Shown here piece after piece: positions 5,984 through 14,800 of a stretch of 16,730 nucleotides of DNA (position 1 is the first letter of the stretch; every line of letters begins with the position of its first letter). The DNA comes from Pseudobutyrivibrio sp. UBA1225 (GTDB lineage Bacteria; Bacillota; Clostridia; Lachnospirales; Lachnospiraceae). The stretch covers positions 37,919-54,648 of the forward strand of contig DBWZ01000092.1 of NCBI GenBank assembly GCA_002309345.1, read 5' to 3'. The position numbers and the translations under genes are program-made. Below the pieces are notes generated by a model, which was not told the origin of the DNA, did not search any database, and saw nothing but the letters and a program-made list of their open reading frames with translations.

Positions 5984-7528
5984 ATGAGTAAGAAACCTGT
6001 AGTACTTATGGTTCTCGATGGATATGGTCTTAATGACAATCCGAAGGGAAATGCTATTGCAATGGCAAAAACACCTGTTATGGATAAGCTTATGGCTGAA
6101 TGCCCATTCGTTCAAGGACAGGCATCCGGCATGTTTGTCGGTCTACCAGATGGACAGATGGGAAATTCAGAGGTTGGTCACATGAATATCGGTGCCGGCC
6201 GTATCATTTATCAGGATTTAACAAGAATCACTAAATCAATTCAAGATGGAGATTTCTTTGAGAACAAAGTTCTCTTAGAGGCTATTAACAACTGTAAAAA
6301 GAACGATTCTGATTTACATCTTTGGGGTCTTCTTTCTGACGGTGGTGTACACAGCCACATCGAGCATCTTTATGGCATGCTTGAGATGTGCAAGAAGAAT
6401 GGTCTCACAAAAGTTTTCGTTCACGCATTCCTTGACGGACGTGACACTCCACCTGCATCAGGTAAGGATTTCTTAGCAACACTTCAATCAAAAATCGACG
6501 AAATCGGTGTTGGTGCAATTGCATCTATCTCTGGTCGTTACTATGCTATGGACAGAGATAACAACTGGGATCGTGTTGAAAAAGCATACAACTCACTTGT
6601 TAAGGGCGATGGCGTAAAATCAACATCTGTTCCTGAGGTTATGCAGGCTTCATACGATGATGGAGTTACAGATGAGTTCGTTCTTCCTACAGTCATCACA
6701 GATGCAGATGGCAATCCACTTTCAGTTGTAAAGAACGGCGATTCAGTTGTATTCTTCAACTTCCGTCCAGACCGCGCTCGTGAAATCACTAGAGCCTTCT
6801 GCGATGATAAGTTTACTGGATTCGACAGAGAGTTCCTTAATATTTACTATGCTTGCTTCAAGGATTATGACGAAACAATCCCTAACAAGCACATTGCATT
6901 TGAGAAGGAATCAATTACAAATACTTTTGGCGAGTTCTTGGCTAACAATGGTAAAAAGCAGCTTAGACTTGCTGAAACAGAAAAATACGCACACGTTACA
7001 TTCTTCTTCAACGGTGGTGTTGAAGAGCCAAACAAGGACGAGGAAAGAATCCTTGTTAATTCACCAAAGGATGTAGCTACATATGACCTTAAGCCAGAGA
7101 TGTCAGCTCCAGAAGTTGGAGCAAAGCTTGTAGATGCAATCAAGTCTGATAAATACGATGTTATTGTAATCAACTTTGCAAACCCAGACATGGTAGGTCA
7201 TACCGGCGTTATAGAGGCAGCTGTTGCAGCTGTAGAGCGTGTAGACTCACTTGTTGGAGAAGCGGTAGAGGCAGTTAAAGAAAAGGATGGCGCATTATTC
7301 ATTTGTGCCGACCACGGAAATGCCGAAAAGATGATCGATTATGAGACAGGAGAGCCACACACAGCTCATACTACAAATCCTGTTCCATTTATTTTGGTTA
7401 ACTACGATAGCAACTTCACACTTCGTGAGGGAGGCGCCCTTTGCGATATAGCTCCTACTCTTATAGAGATTATGGGTCTTGAGCAGCCAAAGGAAATGAC
7501 TGGAAAGTCATTGTTAGTTAGAAAATAA
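5984..7528 (+). CDS. gpmI: 2,3-bisphosphoglycerate-independent phosphoglycerate mutase
   Basis: This manganese-dependent enzyme converts 3-phosphoglycerate to 2-phosphoglycerate through a phosphoserine intermediate and belongs to the alkaline phosphatase superfamily. At 514 residues it is the normal length. Visible elements are LDGYG with metal ligand Asp12, GNSEVGHMNIGAGR with the nucleophile Ser62, HAFLDGRDTPP, SGRYYAMDRDNNWDR, FNFRPDRARE, the metal-binding NFANPDMVGHTG and FICADHGNAEKM, and the closing AHTTNPVPFI. All catalytic residues expected for the family are present. AGGAGG at 5971-5976, seven bases before the ATG, fixes the start. It lies 50 bases after the CapA-like gene and 56 before purC with no clear terminator on either side, so it may share a transcript with both. 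It continues the gap-pgk-tpiA pathway; the next enzyme, enolase, is not in the window. Confidence 0.98.
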   Translation: MSKKPVVLMVLDGYGLNDNPKGNAIAMAKTPVMDKLMAECPFVQGQASGMFVGLPDGQMGNSEVGHMNIGAGRIIYQDLTRITKSIQDGDFFENKVLLEAINNCKKNDSDLHLWGLLSDGGVHSHIEHLYGMLEMCKKNGLTKVFVHAFLDGRDTPPASGKDFLATLQSKIDEIGVGAIASISGRYYAMDRDNNWDRVEKAYNSLVKGDGVKSTSVPEVMQASYDDGVTDEFVLPTVITDADGNPLSVVKNGDSVVFFNFRPDRAREITRAFCDDKFTGFDREFLNIYYACFKDYDETIPNKHIAFEKESITNTFGEFLANNGKKQLRLAETEKYAHVTFFFNGGVEEPNKDEERILVNSPKDVATYDLKPEMSAPEVGAKLVDAIKSDKYDVIVINFANPDMVGHTGVIEAAVAAVERVDSLVGEAVEAVKEKDGALFICADHGNAEKMIDYETGEPHTAHTTNPVPFILVNYDSNFTLREGGALCDIAPTLIEIMGLEQPKEMTGKSLLVRK

Positions 7529-7584
7529 TTATTCCTAACCGAATAGTTATATTATAAATTTAATAAATAGAGAGGATTTGATTT

Positions 7585-8451
7585 ATGAAACCAATTAAAG
7601 AAGGAAAAGTAAGAGAAGTATACGACAATGGCGATAGCATTATTATGGTAGCCACAGATCGTATATCTGCATTTGATGTTATTTTAAAGAACAAGATTGT
7701 TAATAAGGGTGCAGTTCTTACCCAGATGTCTAAGTTTTGGTTTGACCTTACAAAAGACATCGTTCCAAATCACATGCTTTCAACAGATGTAAAGGATATG
7801 CCTGAGTTCTTCCAAAACGAAGAATACAAGGGCAAGTCAATGATGTGCAAGAAGCTTACAATGCTTCCAATTGAGTGCATCGTTAGAGGTTACATTACAG
7901 GTAGTGGCTGGGCAAGCTACAAAGAGAACGGTACAGTTTGTGGCATCAAGCTTCCAGCAGGCCTTCAGGAATCAGACAAGCTTCCTGAGCCAATTTACAC
8001 TCCTTCAACAAAAGCAGAAATTGGTGATCATGATGAAAATATCTCTTTTGAGCGTTCTATAGAGGTTCTTGAAAAGGAATTCCCTGGCCATGGTCAGGAG
8101 TATGCCACAGCACTTAAAGACAATACAATTGCTCTTTATAAAAAGTGTGCTGATTATGCTCTTACCAAGGGTATTATTATAGCTGATACAAAATTCGAGT
8201 TCGGTCTTGATGAGGATGGAAATATCGTTCTTGCGGACGAGATGCTTACACCAGACAGTTCACGTTTCTGGCCACTAGAAGGATATGAGGCAGGTCACGG
8301 TCAGCCATCCTTCGATAAGCAGTTTGTTCGTGATTGGTTAAAGGCTAATCCTGAATCAGATTATTTACTTCCACAGGATGTTATCGACAAGACAATCGAC
8401 AAGTATCTAGAGGCATATGAGCTTCTTACTGGCAAGGCACTTGAAGTCTAA
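7585..8451 (+). CDS. purC: Phosphoribosylaminoimidazole-succinocarboxamide synthase (SAICAR synthetase)
   Basis: PurC joins CAIR with aspartate, using ATP, to make SAICAR in de novo purine synthesis. The 288-residue protein is longer than the roughly 237-residue E. coli type and resembles the longer form also found in yeast and many anaerobes. Visible family motifs include the N-terminal KEGKVREVY and TDRISAFDV nucleotide-binding region, LPIECIVRGYITGSGWASY, and IADTKFEFGLDEDGNIVLADE followed by TPDSSRFWP near the active site. A GAGG-containing ribosome binding site at 7572-7575 precedes the ATG. An 11-base AT palindrome (7547-7557) sits in the short gap from gpmI; no terminator or purine riboswitch is seen there. 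purF follows after 45 bases, so purC and purF probably share an mRNA. Confidence 0.97.
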   Translation: MKPIKEGKVREVYDNGDSIIMVATDRISAFDVILKNKIVNKGAVLTQMSKFWFDLTKDIVPNHMLSTDVKDMPEFFQNEEYKGKSMMCKKLTMLPIECIVRGYITGSGWASYKENGTVCGIKLPAGLQESDKLPEPIYTPSTKAEIGDHDENISFERSIEVLEKEFPGHGQEYATALKDNTIALYKKCADYALTKGIIIADTKFEFGLDEDGNIVLADEMLTPDSSRFWPLEGYEAGHGQPSFDKQFVRDWLKANPESDYLLPQDVIDKTIDKYLEAYELLTGKALEV

Positions 8452-8496
8452 TTATTTAGATAATCGAGACATTACTAGGAAGTATTAGGAGATTTT

Positions 8497-9942
8497 ATGA
8501 TGGATTTTAAGTTAGAAGAGACTCCATGGGACGATTTGCACGAGGAGTGCGGCGTCTTTGCGATGTATGATTTCGACGGTGGGGACGTTGCCTCCTCGAT
8601 TTATTATGGCCTTTTTGCTTTGCAGCACAGAGGGCAGGAGAGCTGTGGTATCGCCGTATCTGATACCAATGGTCCCAAAAGAAATTATGCTTTAAACAAA
8701 GGAATGGGCCTTGTTAACGAAGTTTTTGATCAAGAAATCCTTGATTGCATGCATGGTGATATTGGTGTAGGGCACACTAGATACTCTACTGCAGGTTCTT
8801 CCTGCCGTGAGAATGCGCAGCCACTTGTATTATCTTATATCAAAGGTATTCTTGGAATGGCTCACAACGGCAATCTTATCAATGCCGAAGAGCTTCGTGA
8901 AGAGCTTTCTATGACAGGAGCTATTTTCCAGACCACAATCGATTCTGAGACTATAGCTTATCTTATTGCTAGAGAGCGACTTAACAGTGCTACAGTTGAA
9001 GAGGCAGTGGCACGTGCTTGCGACAAGATTAAGGGAGCATATTCACTTGTTGTTATGTCACCTCGTAAGCTTATTGCGGCTCGAGATCCACAGGGCTTTA
9101 GACCTCTTTGTATTGGTAAACGTGACAATGCTTATGTAATAGCATCTGAAAGCTGTGCGCTAGATACAATAGGTGCAGAGTTTATAAGAGATGTTGAACC
9201 AGGAGAAATTGTCACTATATCTCCAGATTTTGGAATCAAATCAGATAAGAGTAGATGTGTTCCAAACAAAGATCAGGGACGCTGTATTTTTGAATATATC
9301 TATTTTGCTCGTCCAGATTCTACTATCGATGGCATTTCAGTTTACGAAGCAAGAATCAAGGCAGGGCGCTTCCTTGCACAGGATTCGCCAGTTGATGCTG
9401 ATTTGGTCGTTGGAGTTCCTGAATCGGGTAATGCTGCGGCATTGGGTTATTCTCTAGAGTCAGGCATCCCTTATGGAACTGCATTTGTTAAAAACGGATA
9501 TGTTGGTCGTACATTCATCAAGCCAAAACAGGCTAGCCGTGAATCATCAGTCCAAGTAAAGCTTAATGCTTTAAAGGATGTTGTGGCCGGTAAGCGTATC
9601 ATTATGATTGACGATTCTATCGTTCGTGGTACCACATCAGATCGTATCGTCAAGATGCTACGTGATGCAGGCGCTACAGAGGTGCATGTGCGCATTTCAT
9701 CGCCACCTTTCTTGTGGCCATGTTACTTTGGTACAGACGTGCCATGTCGCGAGCAGTTGATTGCTTACAATCGCACAATCGAAGAGATTCGTCAAATCAT
9801 TGGCGCAGATAGTCTTGGATATCTTGGCTTTGACAGACTATCGCAGATGGTTGATGGTCTAGATATTTGCCATGGATGTTTTGATGGAAACTACCCGATG
9901 GAACCACCAACTGAAGATATTAGAGGTGAGTACGAAAAGTAA
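8497..9942 (+). CDS. purF: Amidophosphoribosyltransferase
   Basis: PurF carries out the first committed step of purine synthesis, making phosphoribosylamine from PRPP and glutamine. The 481-residue protein is of the Bacillus type. Its N-terminal Ntn-hydrolase glutaminase domain has catalytic Cys18 in EECGVFAMYD, so residues 1-17 are probably a propeptide removed by self-cleavage. ALQHRGQES, GVGHTRYSTAG and MAHNGNL are also visible. The C-terminal phosphoribosyltransferase domain carries the PRPP loop IIMIDDSIVRGTT. Cysteines in GRCIFEY, WPCYFG and ICHGC fit the ligands of the oxygen-sensitive 4Fe-4S cluster known from B. subtilis PurF, as expected in an anaerobe. Two in-frame ATG codons (8497, 8500) follow AGGAG at 8487-8491; the second has the better spacing (8 versus 5), so the start is uncertain by one residue. 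Confidence 0.97.
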   Translation: MMDFKLEETPWDDLHEECGVFAMYDFDGGDVASSIYYGLFALQHRGQESCGIAVSDTNGPKRNYALNKGMGLVNEVFDQEILDCMHGDIGVGHTRYSTAGSSCRENAQPLVLSYIKGILGMAHNGNLINAEELREELSMTGAIFQTTIDSETIAYLIARERLNSATVEEAVARACDKIKGAYSLVVMSPRKLIAARDPQGFRPLCIGKRDNAYVIASESCALDTIGAEFIRDVEPGEIVTISPDFGIKSDKSRCVPNKDQGRCIFEYIYFARPDSTIDGISVYEARIKAGRFLAQDSPVDADLVVGVPESGNAAALGYSLESGIPYGTAFVKNGYVGRTFIKPKQASRESSVQVKLNALKDVVAGKRIIMIDDSIVRGTTSDRIVKMLRDAGATEVHVRISSPPFLWPCYFGTDVPCREQLIAYNRTIEEIRQIIGADSLGYLGFDRLSQMVDGLDICHGCFDGNYPMEPPTEDIRGEYEK

Positions 9943-9977
9943 TATGAAATTGCGCGAAGATGCAATTTCATATTACT
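9938..9977 (+). other. Perfect 16-bp hairpin over the purF stop codon
   Basis: AGTAATATGAAATTGC (9938-9953) is the exact reverse complement of GCAATTTCATATTACT (9962-9977), with an eight-base loop. The purF stop codon TAA lies inside the 5' arm. The bases after it are CTTCCCG, so there is no U tract and it does not look like a standard terminator. It may stabilise the purC-purF mRNA end or lower expression of purB. Confidence 0.65.
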
Positions 9978-9984
9978 CTTCCCG

Positions 9985-10015
9985 TTGTAATCAGCGGATA
10001 TATATTTAGTATAAA
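9985..10015 (+). promoter_or_regulatory. Possible purB promoter
   Basis: TTGTAA (9985-9990) and TATAAA (10010-10015) resemble -35 and -10 boxes, but the 19-base spacing is longer than ideal. The position, after the purF hairpin and about 45 bases before purB, is suitable. Read-through from purF is the alternative. Confidence 0.35.
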
Positions 10016-10027
10016 TTGTTTTGATGA

Positions 10028-10046
10028 GCCTGTAGGCGTGACAGGC
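10028..10046 (+). promoter_or_regulatory. Short hairpin in the purB leader, shared with pgk
   Basis: GCCTGT pairs perfectly with ACAGGC around the loop AGGCGTG. The 17 bases TGTAGGCGTGACAGGCG (10031-10047) recur exactly at 646-662 in the pgk leader, and TGAGCCTGTAG (10025-10035) recurs at 532-542. The purB ribosome binding site AGGAG (10052-10056) lies six bases after the hairpin, so folding could affect initiation. The role is inferred. Confidence 0.5.
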
Positions 10047-10060
10047 GGAGTAGGAGAATT

Positions 10061-11512
10061 ATGAGTACAGATAAATACAGTAGTCCACTTTCAGAGAGAT
10101 ACGCAAGCAAAGAGATGCAGTATATCTTCTCACAGGACAAAAAGTTCTCTACATGGAGAAGACTTTGGATTGCACTTGCTGAAACCGAGATGGAGCTTGG
10201 CCTTTCACAAGACGGCAAGCCTGTTATCACACAGGAAATGATAGATGAGATGAAGCAGCACATTGATGATATTAATTATGATGTTGCAAAGGCTCGTGAA
10301 AAGGAAGTTAGACATGATGTTATGAGTCATGTTTATGCATATGGACAGCAGTGCCCAAAGGCAGCTGGTATCATCCACCTTGGTGCTACAAGTTGTTACG
10401 TTGGTGACAACACCGACATAATTATAATGCGTGATGCATTAGAGCTAGTTCGCAAAAAGCTTGTTAATGTAATTGCAGAGCTTGCAGCTTTTGCTGACAA
10501 GTACAAGGCTCAGCCAACACTTGCATTTACTCATTTTCAGCCTGCTCAGCCAACTACAGTTGGTAAGCGTGCAACACTTTGGTTAAATGAGTTTGTTATG
10601 GATTTAGAGGATCTTGATTATGTTCTTTCTACACTTAAGCTTCTTGGTTCAAAGGGTACAACAGGTACACAGGCAAGCTTCTTAGAGCTTTTTAATGGTG
10701 ACAACGAGACAATCGACAAGATTGACCCTATGATTGCCAACAAGATGGGATTTAAGTCATGCTATCCAGTTTCAGGACAGACATATTCTAGAAAGGTTGA
10801 TACTCGTGTTTGCAACATCCTTGCAGGTATTGCAGCATCTGCGCACAAGATGTCAAACGACATTCGTCTTCTTCAGCATCTTAAAGAGGTTGAAGAGCCA
10901 TTCGAGAAGAGCCAGATTGGTTCATCAGCTATGGCTTACAAGCGCAACCCTATGAGATCAGAGCGTATTGCATCTCTTTCTCGCTATGTCATGATAGATG
11001 CTCTTAATCCAGCTATCACATCAGCTACTCAGTGGTTTGAGCGCACACTTGACGATTCTGCAAACAAACGACTTTCTATTGCTGAAGGATTCCTTGCTAC
11101 TGATGGTGTGTTAGATCTTTGTCTCAATGTAGTAGATGGTCTTGTTGTTTATGACAAGGTAATCACAAAACGCCTTATGTCTGAGCTTCCATTTATGGCT
11201 ACAGAAAACATCATGATGGATGCTGTTAAGCTTGGCGGCAACAGACAAGAGCTTCATGAAAAAATTCGTACTCTCTCTATGGAGGCAGGAAAGAATGTCA
11301 AAGTAGAAGGCAAGGATAACAATCTTCTTGAGCTTATCGCAGCAGATGAGCAATTCCCAATGGGACTTGAAGAACTGGAGGCTACAATGGAGCCTAGCCG
11401 TTATGTAGGTAGAAGCCCACGTCAGGTGGAAGTATATCTCAAAGAGGTTATCAATCCTATTCTTGAGTCAAACAAAGATGTGCTTGGTGTAAAGGCTGAA
11501 ATCAATGTCTAA
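10061..11512 (+). CDS. purB: Adenylosuccinate lyase
   Basis: PurB acts twice in purine synthesis: it releases fumarate from SAICAR to give AICAR, and from adenylosuccinate to give AMP. It belongs to the fumarase/aspartase superfamily. The 483-residue protein is of the long type, and its signature loop QIGSSAMAYKRNPMRSERI closely resembles that of the animal enzyme (recalled as SSAMPYKRNPMRSE), with alanine in place of the proline. The loop serine that acts as general acid or base is present. Other visible family regions are RHDVMSHVYAYG, HLGATSCYVGDN and FAHFQPAQPTT-like FTHFQPAQPTTVGKR. AGGAG at 10052-10056 precedes the ATG by four bases, which is rather short. It follows purF by 118 bases containing a hairpin and a possible promoter, and ends before a strong terminator. 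Confidence 0.97.
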   Translation: MSTDKYSSPLSERYASKEMQYIFSQDKKFSTWRRLWIALAETEMELGLSQDGKPVITQEMIDEMKQHIDDINYDVAKAREKEVRHDVMSHVYAYGQQCPKAAGIIHLGATSCYVGDNTDIIIMRDALELVRKKLVNVIAELAAFADKYKAQPTLAFTHFQPAQPTTVGKRATLWLNEFVMDLEDLDYVLSTLKLLGSKGTTGTQASFLELFNGDNETIDKIDPMIANKMGFKSCYPVSGQTYSRKVDTRVCNILAGIAASAHKMSNDIRLLQHLKEVEEPFEKSQIGSSAMAYKRNPMRSERIASLSRYVMIDALNPAITSATQWFERTLDDSANKRLSIAEGFLATDGVLDLCLNVVDGLVVYDKVITKRLMSELPFMATENIMMDAVKLGGNRQELHEKIRTLSMEAGKNVKVEGKDNNLLELIAADEQFPMGLEELEATMEPSRYVGRSPRQVEVYLKEVINPILESNKDVLGVKAEINV

Positions 11513-11547
11513 TAATCAAAAAGCATAAAAAATAACAGTAAAAATTA

Positions 11548-11562
11548 AACTTAAATTAAGTT
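11548..11562. promoter_or_regulatory. AT-rich palindrome after purB
   Basis: AACTTAAATTAAGTT is a perfect 7-bp inverted repeat around one base, lying between the purB stop and its terminator. A related inverted repeat (TTAAGATAACTTAA) occurs at 11621-11634, on the other side of the terminator. They may be binding sites, or simply low-complexity AT sequence. Confidence 0.25.
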
Positions 11563-11570
11563 ACTTAACG

Positions 11571-11609
11571 AAAAAAGTGGTGATTTAGTAATAATCACCA
11601 CTTTTTTTA
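11571..11609 (+). terminator. Intrinsic terminator after purB, probably bidirectional
   Basis: GTGGTGATT (11577-11585) pairs with AATCACCAC (11593-11601) around a seven-base loop. Six A residues precede the stem and seven T residues follow it. The A and T flanks make it look functional on both strands. Confidence 0.92.
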
Positions 11610-11698
11610 TTAGATTTTTGTTAAGATAACTTAATAGTTAAAAAACCATTAAGCATTTTTCACCATCTAACTCTTGTACATTTGTAGAAAATTACACG

Positions 11699-11728
11699 TT
11701 GTGCACAAAACTGTTACACTGTTACAAT
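11699..11728 (+). promoter_or_regulatory. Probable promoter of the carbohydrate-binding protein gene
   Basis: TACAAT (11723-11728) with TG at 11720-11721 makes an extended -10 box. A weak -35 (TTGTGC, 11699-11704) lies 18 bases upstream inside the 10-base palindrome TTGTGCACAA (11699-11708). The spacer contains a tandem eight-base repeat, CTGTTACA twice (11711-11726). The expected transcript start is near 11735, giving a leader of about 70 bases. Confidence 0.5.
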
Positions 11729-11732
11729 GTAA

Positions 11733-11744
11733 TTGCTCGAGCAA
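11733..11744. promoter_or_regulatory. Twelve-base palindrome at the predicted transcript start
   Basis: TTGCTCGAGCAA is a perfect dyad located five bases after the proposed -10 box. That is a typical place for a repressor operator. No regulator gene is seen nearby, so the assignment is inferred from position and symmetry only. Confidence 0.4.
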
Positions 11745-11758
11745 CTAAAACGTTTACG
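11745..11758. promoter_or_regulatory. Weak cre-like site (catabolite repression)
   Basis: CTAAAACGTTTACG matches the core AAAACGTTT of the Firmicutes CcpA-binding cre consensus but lacks the leading TG and the final A. It lies in the leader of a carbohydrate-binding gene, where such control would make sense. The bases also form an AAACGT/ACGTTT inverted repeat (11747-11760). Confidence 0.25.
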
Positions 11759-11804
11759 TTTGGAAGAAACCAATAATTGTTCAGTGGGGGGTGAAGAGAT
11801 TTTC

Positions 11805-14800
11805 ATGAAGAGAAAAGTTTCTGTAGTATTGAGTTTGTTATTAGCAACCGGAATGGCTGCTACACCGAGTATGGAGGTAATAGCTGCACCACATATTGCT
11901 CCTTATGGAGTGGTCGAAGCTGAAGCCGATTTTAAAGATGATGAGCTTAAAGATGTTTATACCGAGGATGATGGAGTCACAACTGTTGAAAGACTAAAAA
12001 CTGGTGACTATATCCTAGTAAACGATGTGGCTTTTACCCAAGGATTATCAAATATTAAATTCAAACTTAAAGCTGATTCTGCCGGAGTTATTGAAATTCG
12101 CGATGGTGGAACAAGCGGAGAAAGTCTAGGCAACGTAAAATTCGCAAATACGAATGGTGCGTATGGCGATTTTAGTGCCTCTCTTAAGAATATCAGCGGA
12201 ACACATACAATTGCATTTGTGGTCGTTGCGGGTACATGTTCAGTTGACAATTGGTCAGCAGAACCTGGTTCTGTGGAAGAAGACCCTGACACAACACAGC
12301 CAAGTCAGCCAGAGCAACCAGCGCAGACAGAAGAGCCTGAACAACCACAACAACCTGAACAAACAGTTTCTACAGCAACAGTAAATCCATATAATGCCGT
12401 TGAGGCTGAAACATTACCTAGGGATTCTTCTTTAGGACATATGCTTAGTCCTAAGGGTGATGCAATTAATATTGCACCAGGTAAGTATTGGGCTGTAGAA
12501 AATGTTGATTTTAACAAAGGTCTTACAGGATTTGTATTGCAGGCAAAGACAGGAAATGGTGACTCTGTACTAAAAGTTTATCTTGATGGTATGACCGGAA
12601 AAGAGTTAGCATCTATTCCTATTAAGTCAAAAGACGAGATTAAGCAATACGCAGCAAGGATTGCATCGTCAGTTACAGGTAAGCATACAGTATATTTTGT
12701 TACAACTGATGCTGCTGTAACTATTGATAAATGGCAAGCTATAGGTGAACTAGGAGCAGTAGACCCAGGTACAACACCAGTAGATCCAGGTACTACTCCA
12801 GTAGATCCTGGCCAGACTACGGCAACAGTAAATCCTTATAGTGCAGTTCAAGTTGAAAAGCTTTCAAAGGATGAGCTGAACGGGGCTATTACTCCACCAA
12901 CAGCAACAGATGCTATAAGCATCATGGGTGGCAAGCACATCTATGTTAACAATGTAGACTTTGCAAATGGACTTGGAGGTTTACAGGTATCTGCTAAGAC
13001 ATCAATTGAAGGTGCAAAACTGGATGTATATGTTGATAAAATTGCGGGTACACCAATTGCATCTGTTGAAGTAGCAAAAGATACAAAGTATGTAACTAAA
13101 GGTGCTAAGTTTGATTCAAATATTAAAGGTGTACACACTGTATTTTTTGTAGCAAATGGTGGCGCTGTAACATTGGATTCATGGAATGCAGTTGCAGGAA
13201 AACCTTCTACAGATCCTGGCACAACACCAGTGGACCCAGGAACAACTCCTGTAGGTGATACAGTAAATCCATACACAAGCAATTTAGCAAAGAATGCTGA
13301 ACTTAGTAACGCAATGGTTACACCTAAGGGTGATCTTGTAAACATCTTGTCAGGTGGCTATTTTGTGGTAAAGAATGTCAACTTTACAAACGGAGTTGCT
13401 AATCTAAAAGTCAATCTAACTAGCACAACTGGCAGCATCATAGAGGTTAGATTAGATAAAGCAGATGGTGACAAGATTTGCACTTACAGATTAAATAACC
13501 AGGCAGGCGAGAAGACAGCGACAGTAAGCAAAGAGGTTACAGGAACACACGATGTATATTTCATGGTTCCAAGTAGTCAGGCAGCTGTAACTGTTGCTTC
13601 ATGGAGCGCAACTCCAGCAGAAGGAACACCAGTAGATCCAGGCACAACACCAGTAGATCCTGGTACAACACCAGTAGATCCTGGTCAGACTACAGCAGCT
13701 ATTAATCCTTATGAAAAGGTTGAAGCAAATGCCTTATCAATTAAAGAGGATAGCAATGCTATGACAACACCTATGGGTAACGGTGTTGTTGTTAATGGAA
13801 ATGGATACATTGTTGCAGAGAATGTTGACTTCTCACAAGGTGCAGCACAGTTTGAAGTAAATGTTAATTCATCAGCGCCATCTACATATGTAGATTTCTA
13901 CATTGATGAAAAAGGCGATACTCCTGTTGCATCAATTCAGATTAGAAAGCAGCAATTCTCAGTGCATACTGTTGATATTGGAACTCCAATCACAGGAAAG
14001 CACAATGTAATTATTGCTTCAAGAGATAAGCAGTTTACTATTGAATACTGGAAAGCTATTCCAGGACAGGGAACAGTAGATCCAGGCACTACACCAGTAG
14101 ATCCAGGTACAACACCAGTAGATCCAGGTACAACTCCTGTTGGTGATACTGTAAATCCTTATACAAGTAATTCAGCAAAGAATGCTGAATTAAGCAATGC
14201 AATGGTTACACCTATGGGTGACCTAGTAAATATCTTGTCAGGTGGCTATTTTGTGGCAAAGAATGTTAACTTCAAAAATGGTGTTGCTGACATTAAAGTT
14301 AATGTTACAAGTAAAAACACCAGCATTTTAGAGGTTAGATTAGATAAAGCAGATGGTGACAAGATTTGTACTTACAGATTAAATAATCAGGCAGGCGAGA
14401 AAACAGCGACAGTGGGCCAAGAGGTTACAGGAACTCATGATGTGTATTTCATGGTTCCAAGTGGACAGCCAGCTGTAACAGTTGATTCTTGGAGTGCATC
14501 TCCAGCACAGGGTACTGTAGTAGACCCAGGAACAACACCAGTGGATCCAGGCACAACTCCAGTAGATCCAGGTACAACTACAGCAACAGTAAATCCTTAC
14601 AATAAGATTGAGGCAGAGACAGCTACACCATGCGAAGGTGCGATGAAGACACCTACAGGCAATGCTATGGTTATTAGCGATAAGGGATATGTTCTTATTA
14701 AGGATTTAGATTTTGCTAATGGTTTGTCAGGATTCGATGTATATGCTAGCGCTTCAGCTCCAAGAATCAAGTTGAATGTATACATTGATGACTCATTGAC

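Noticed and set aside
7529..7584. Purine riboswitch or PurR site before purC
   Set aside because: The gap is only 56 bases and contains no purine-aptamer-like fold; only an AT palindrome is visible.
11733..11804. Earlier in-frame ATG for the carbohydrate-binding protein
   Set aside because: It would place 24 polar residues ahead of a clear signal peptide, lies on a palindrome five bases after the likely -10 box, and has no ribosome binding site. The start at 11805 fits better.
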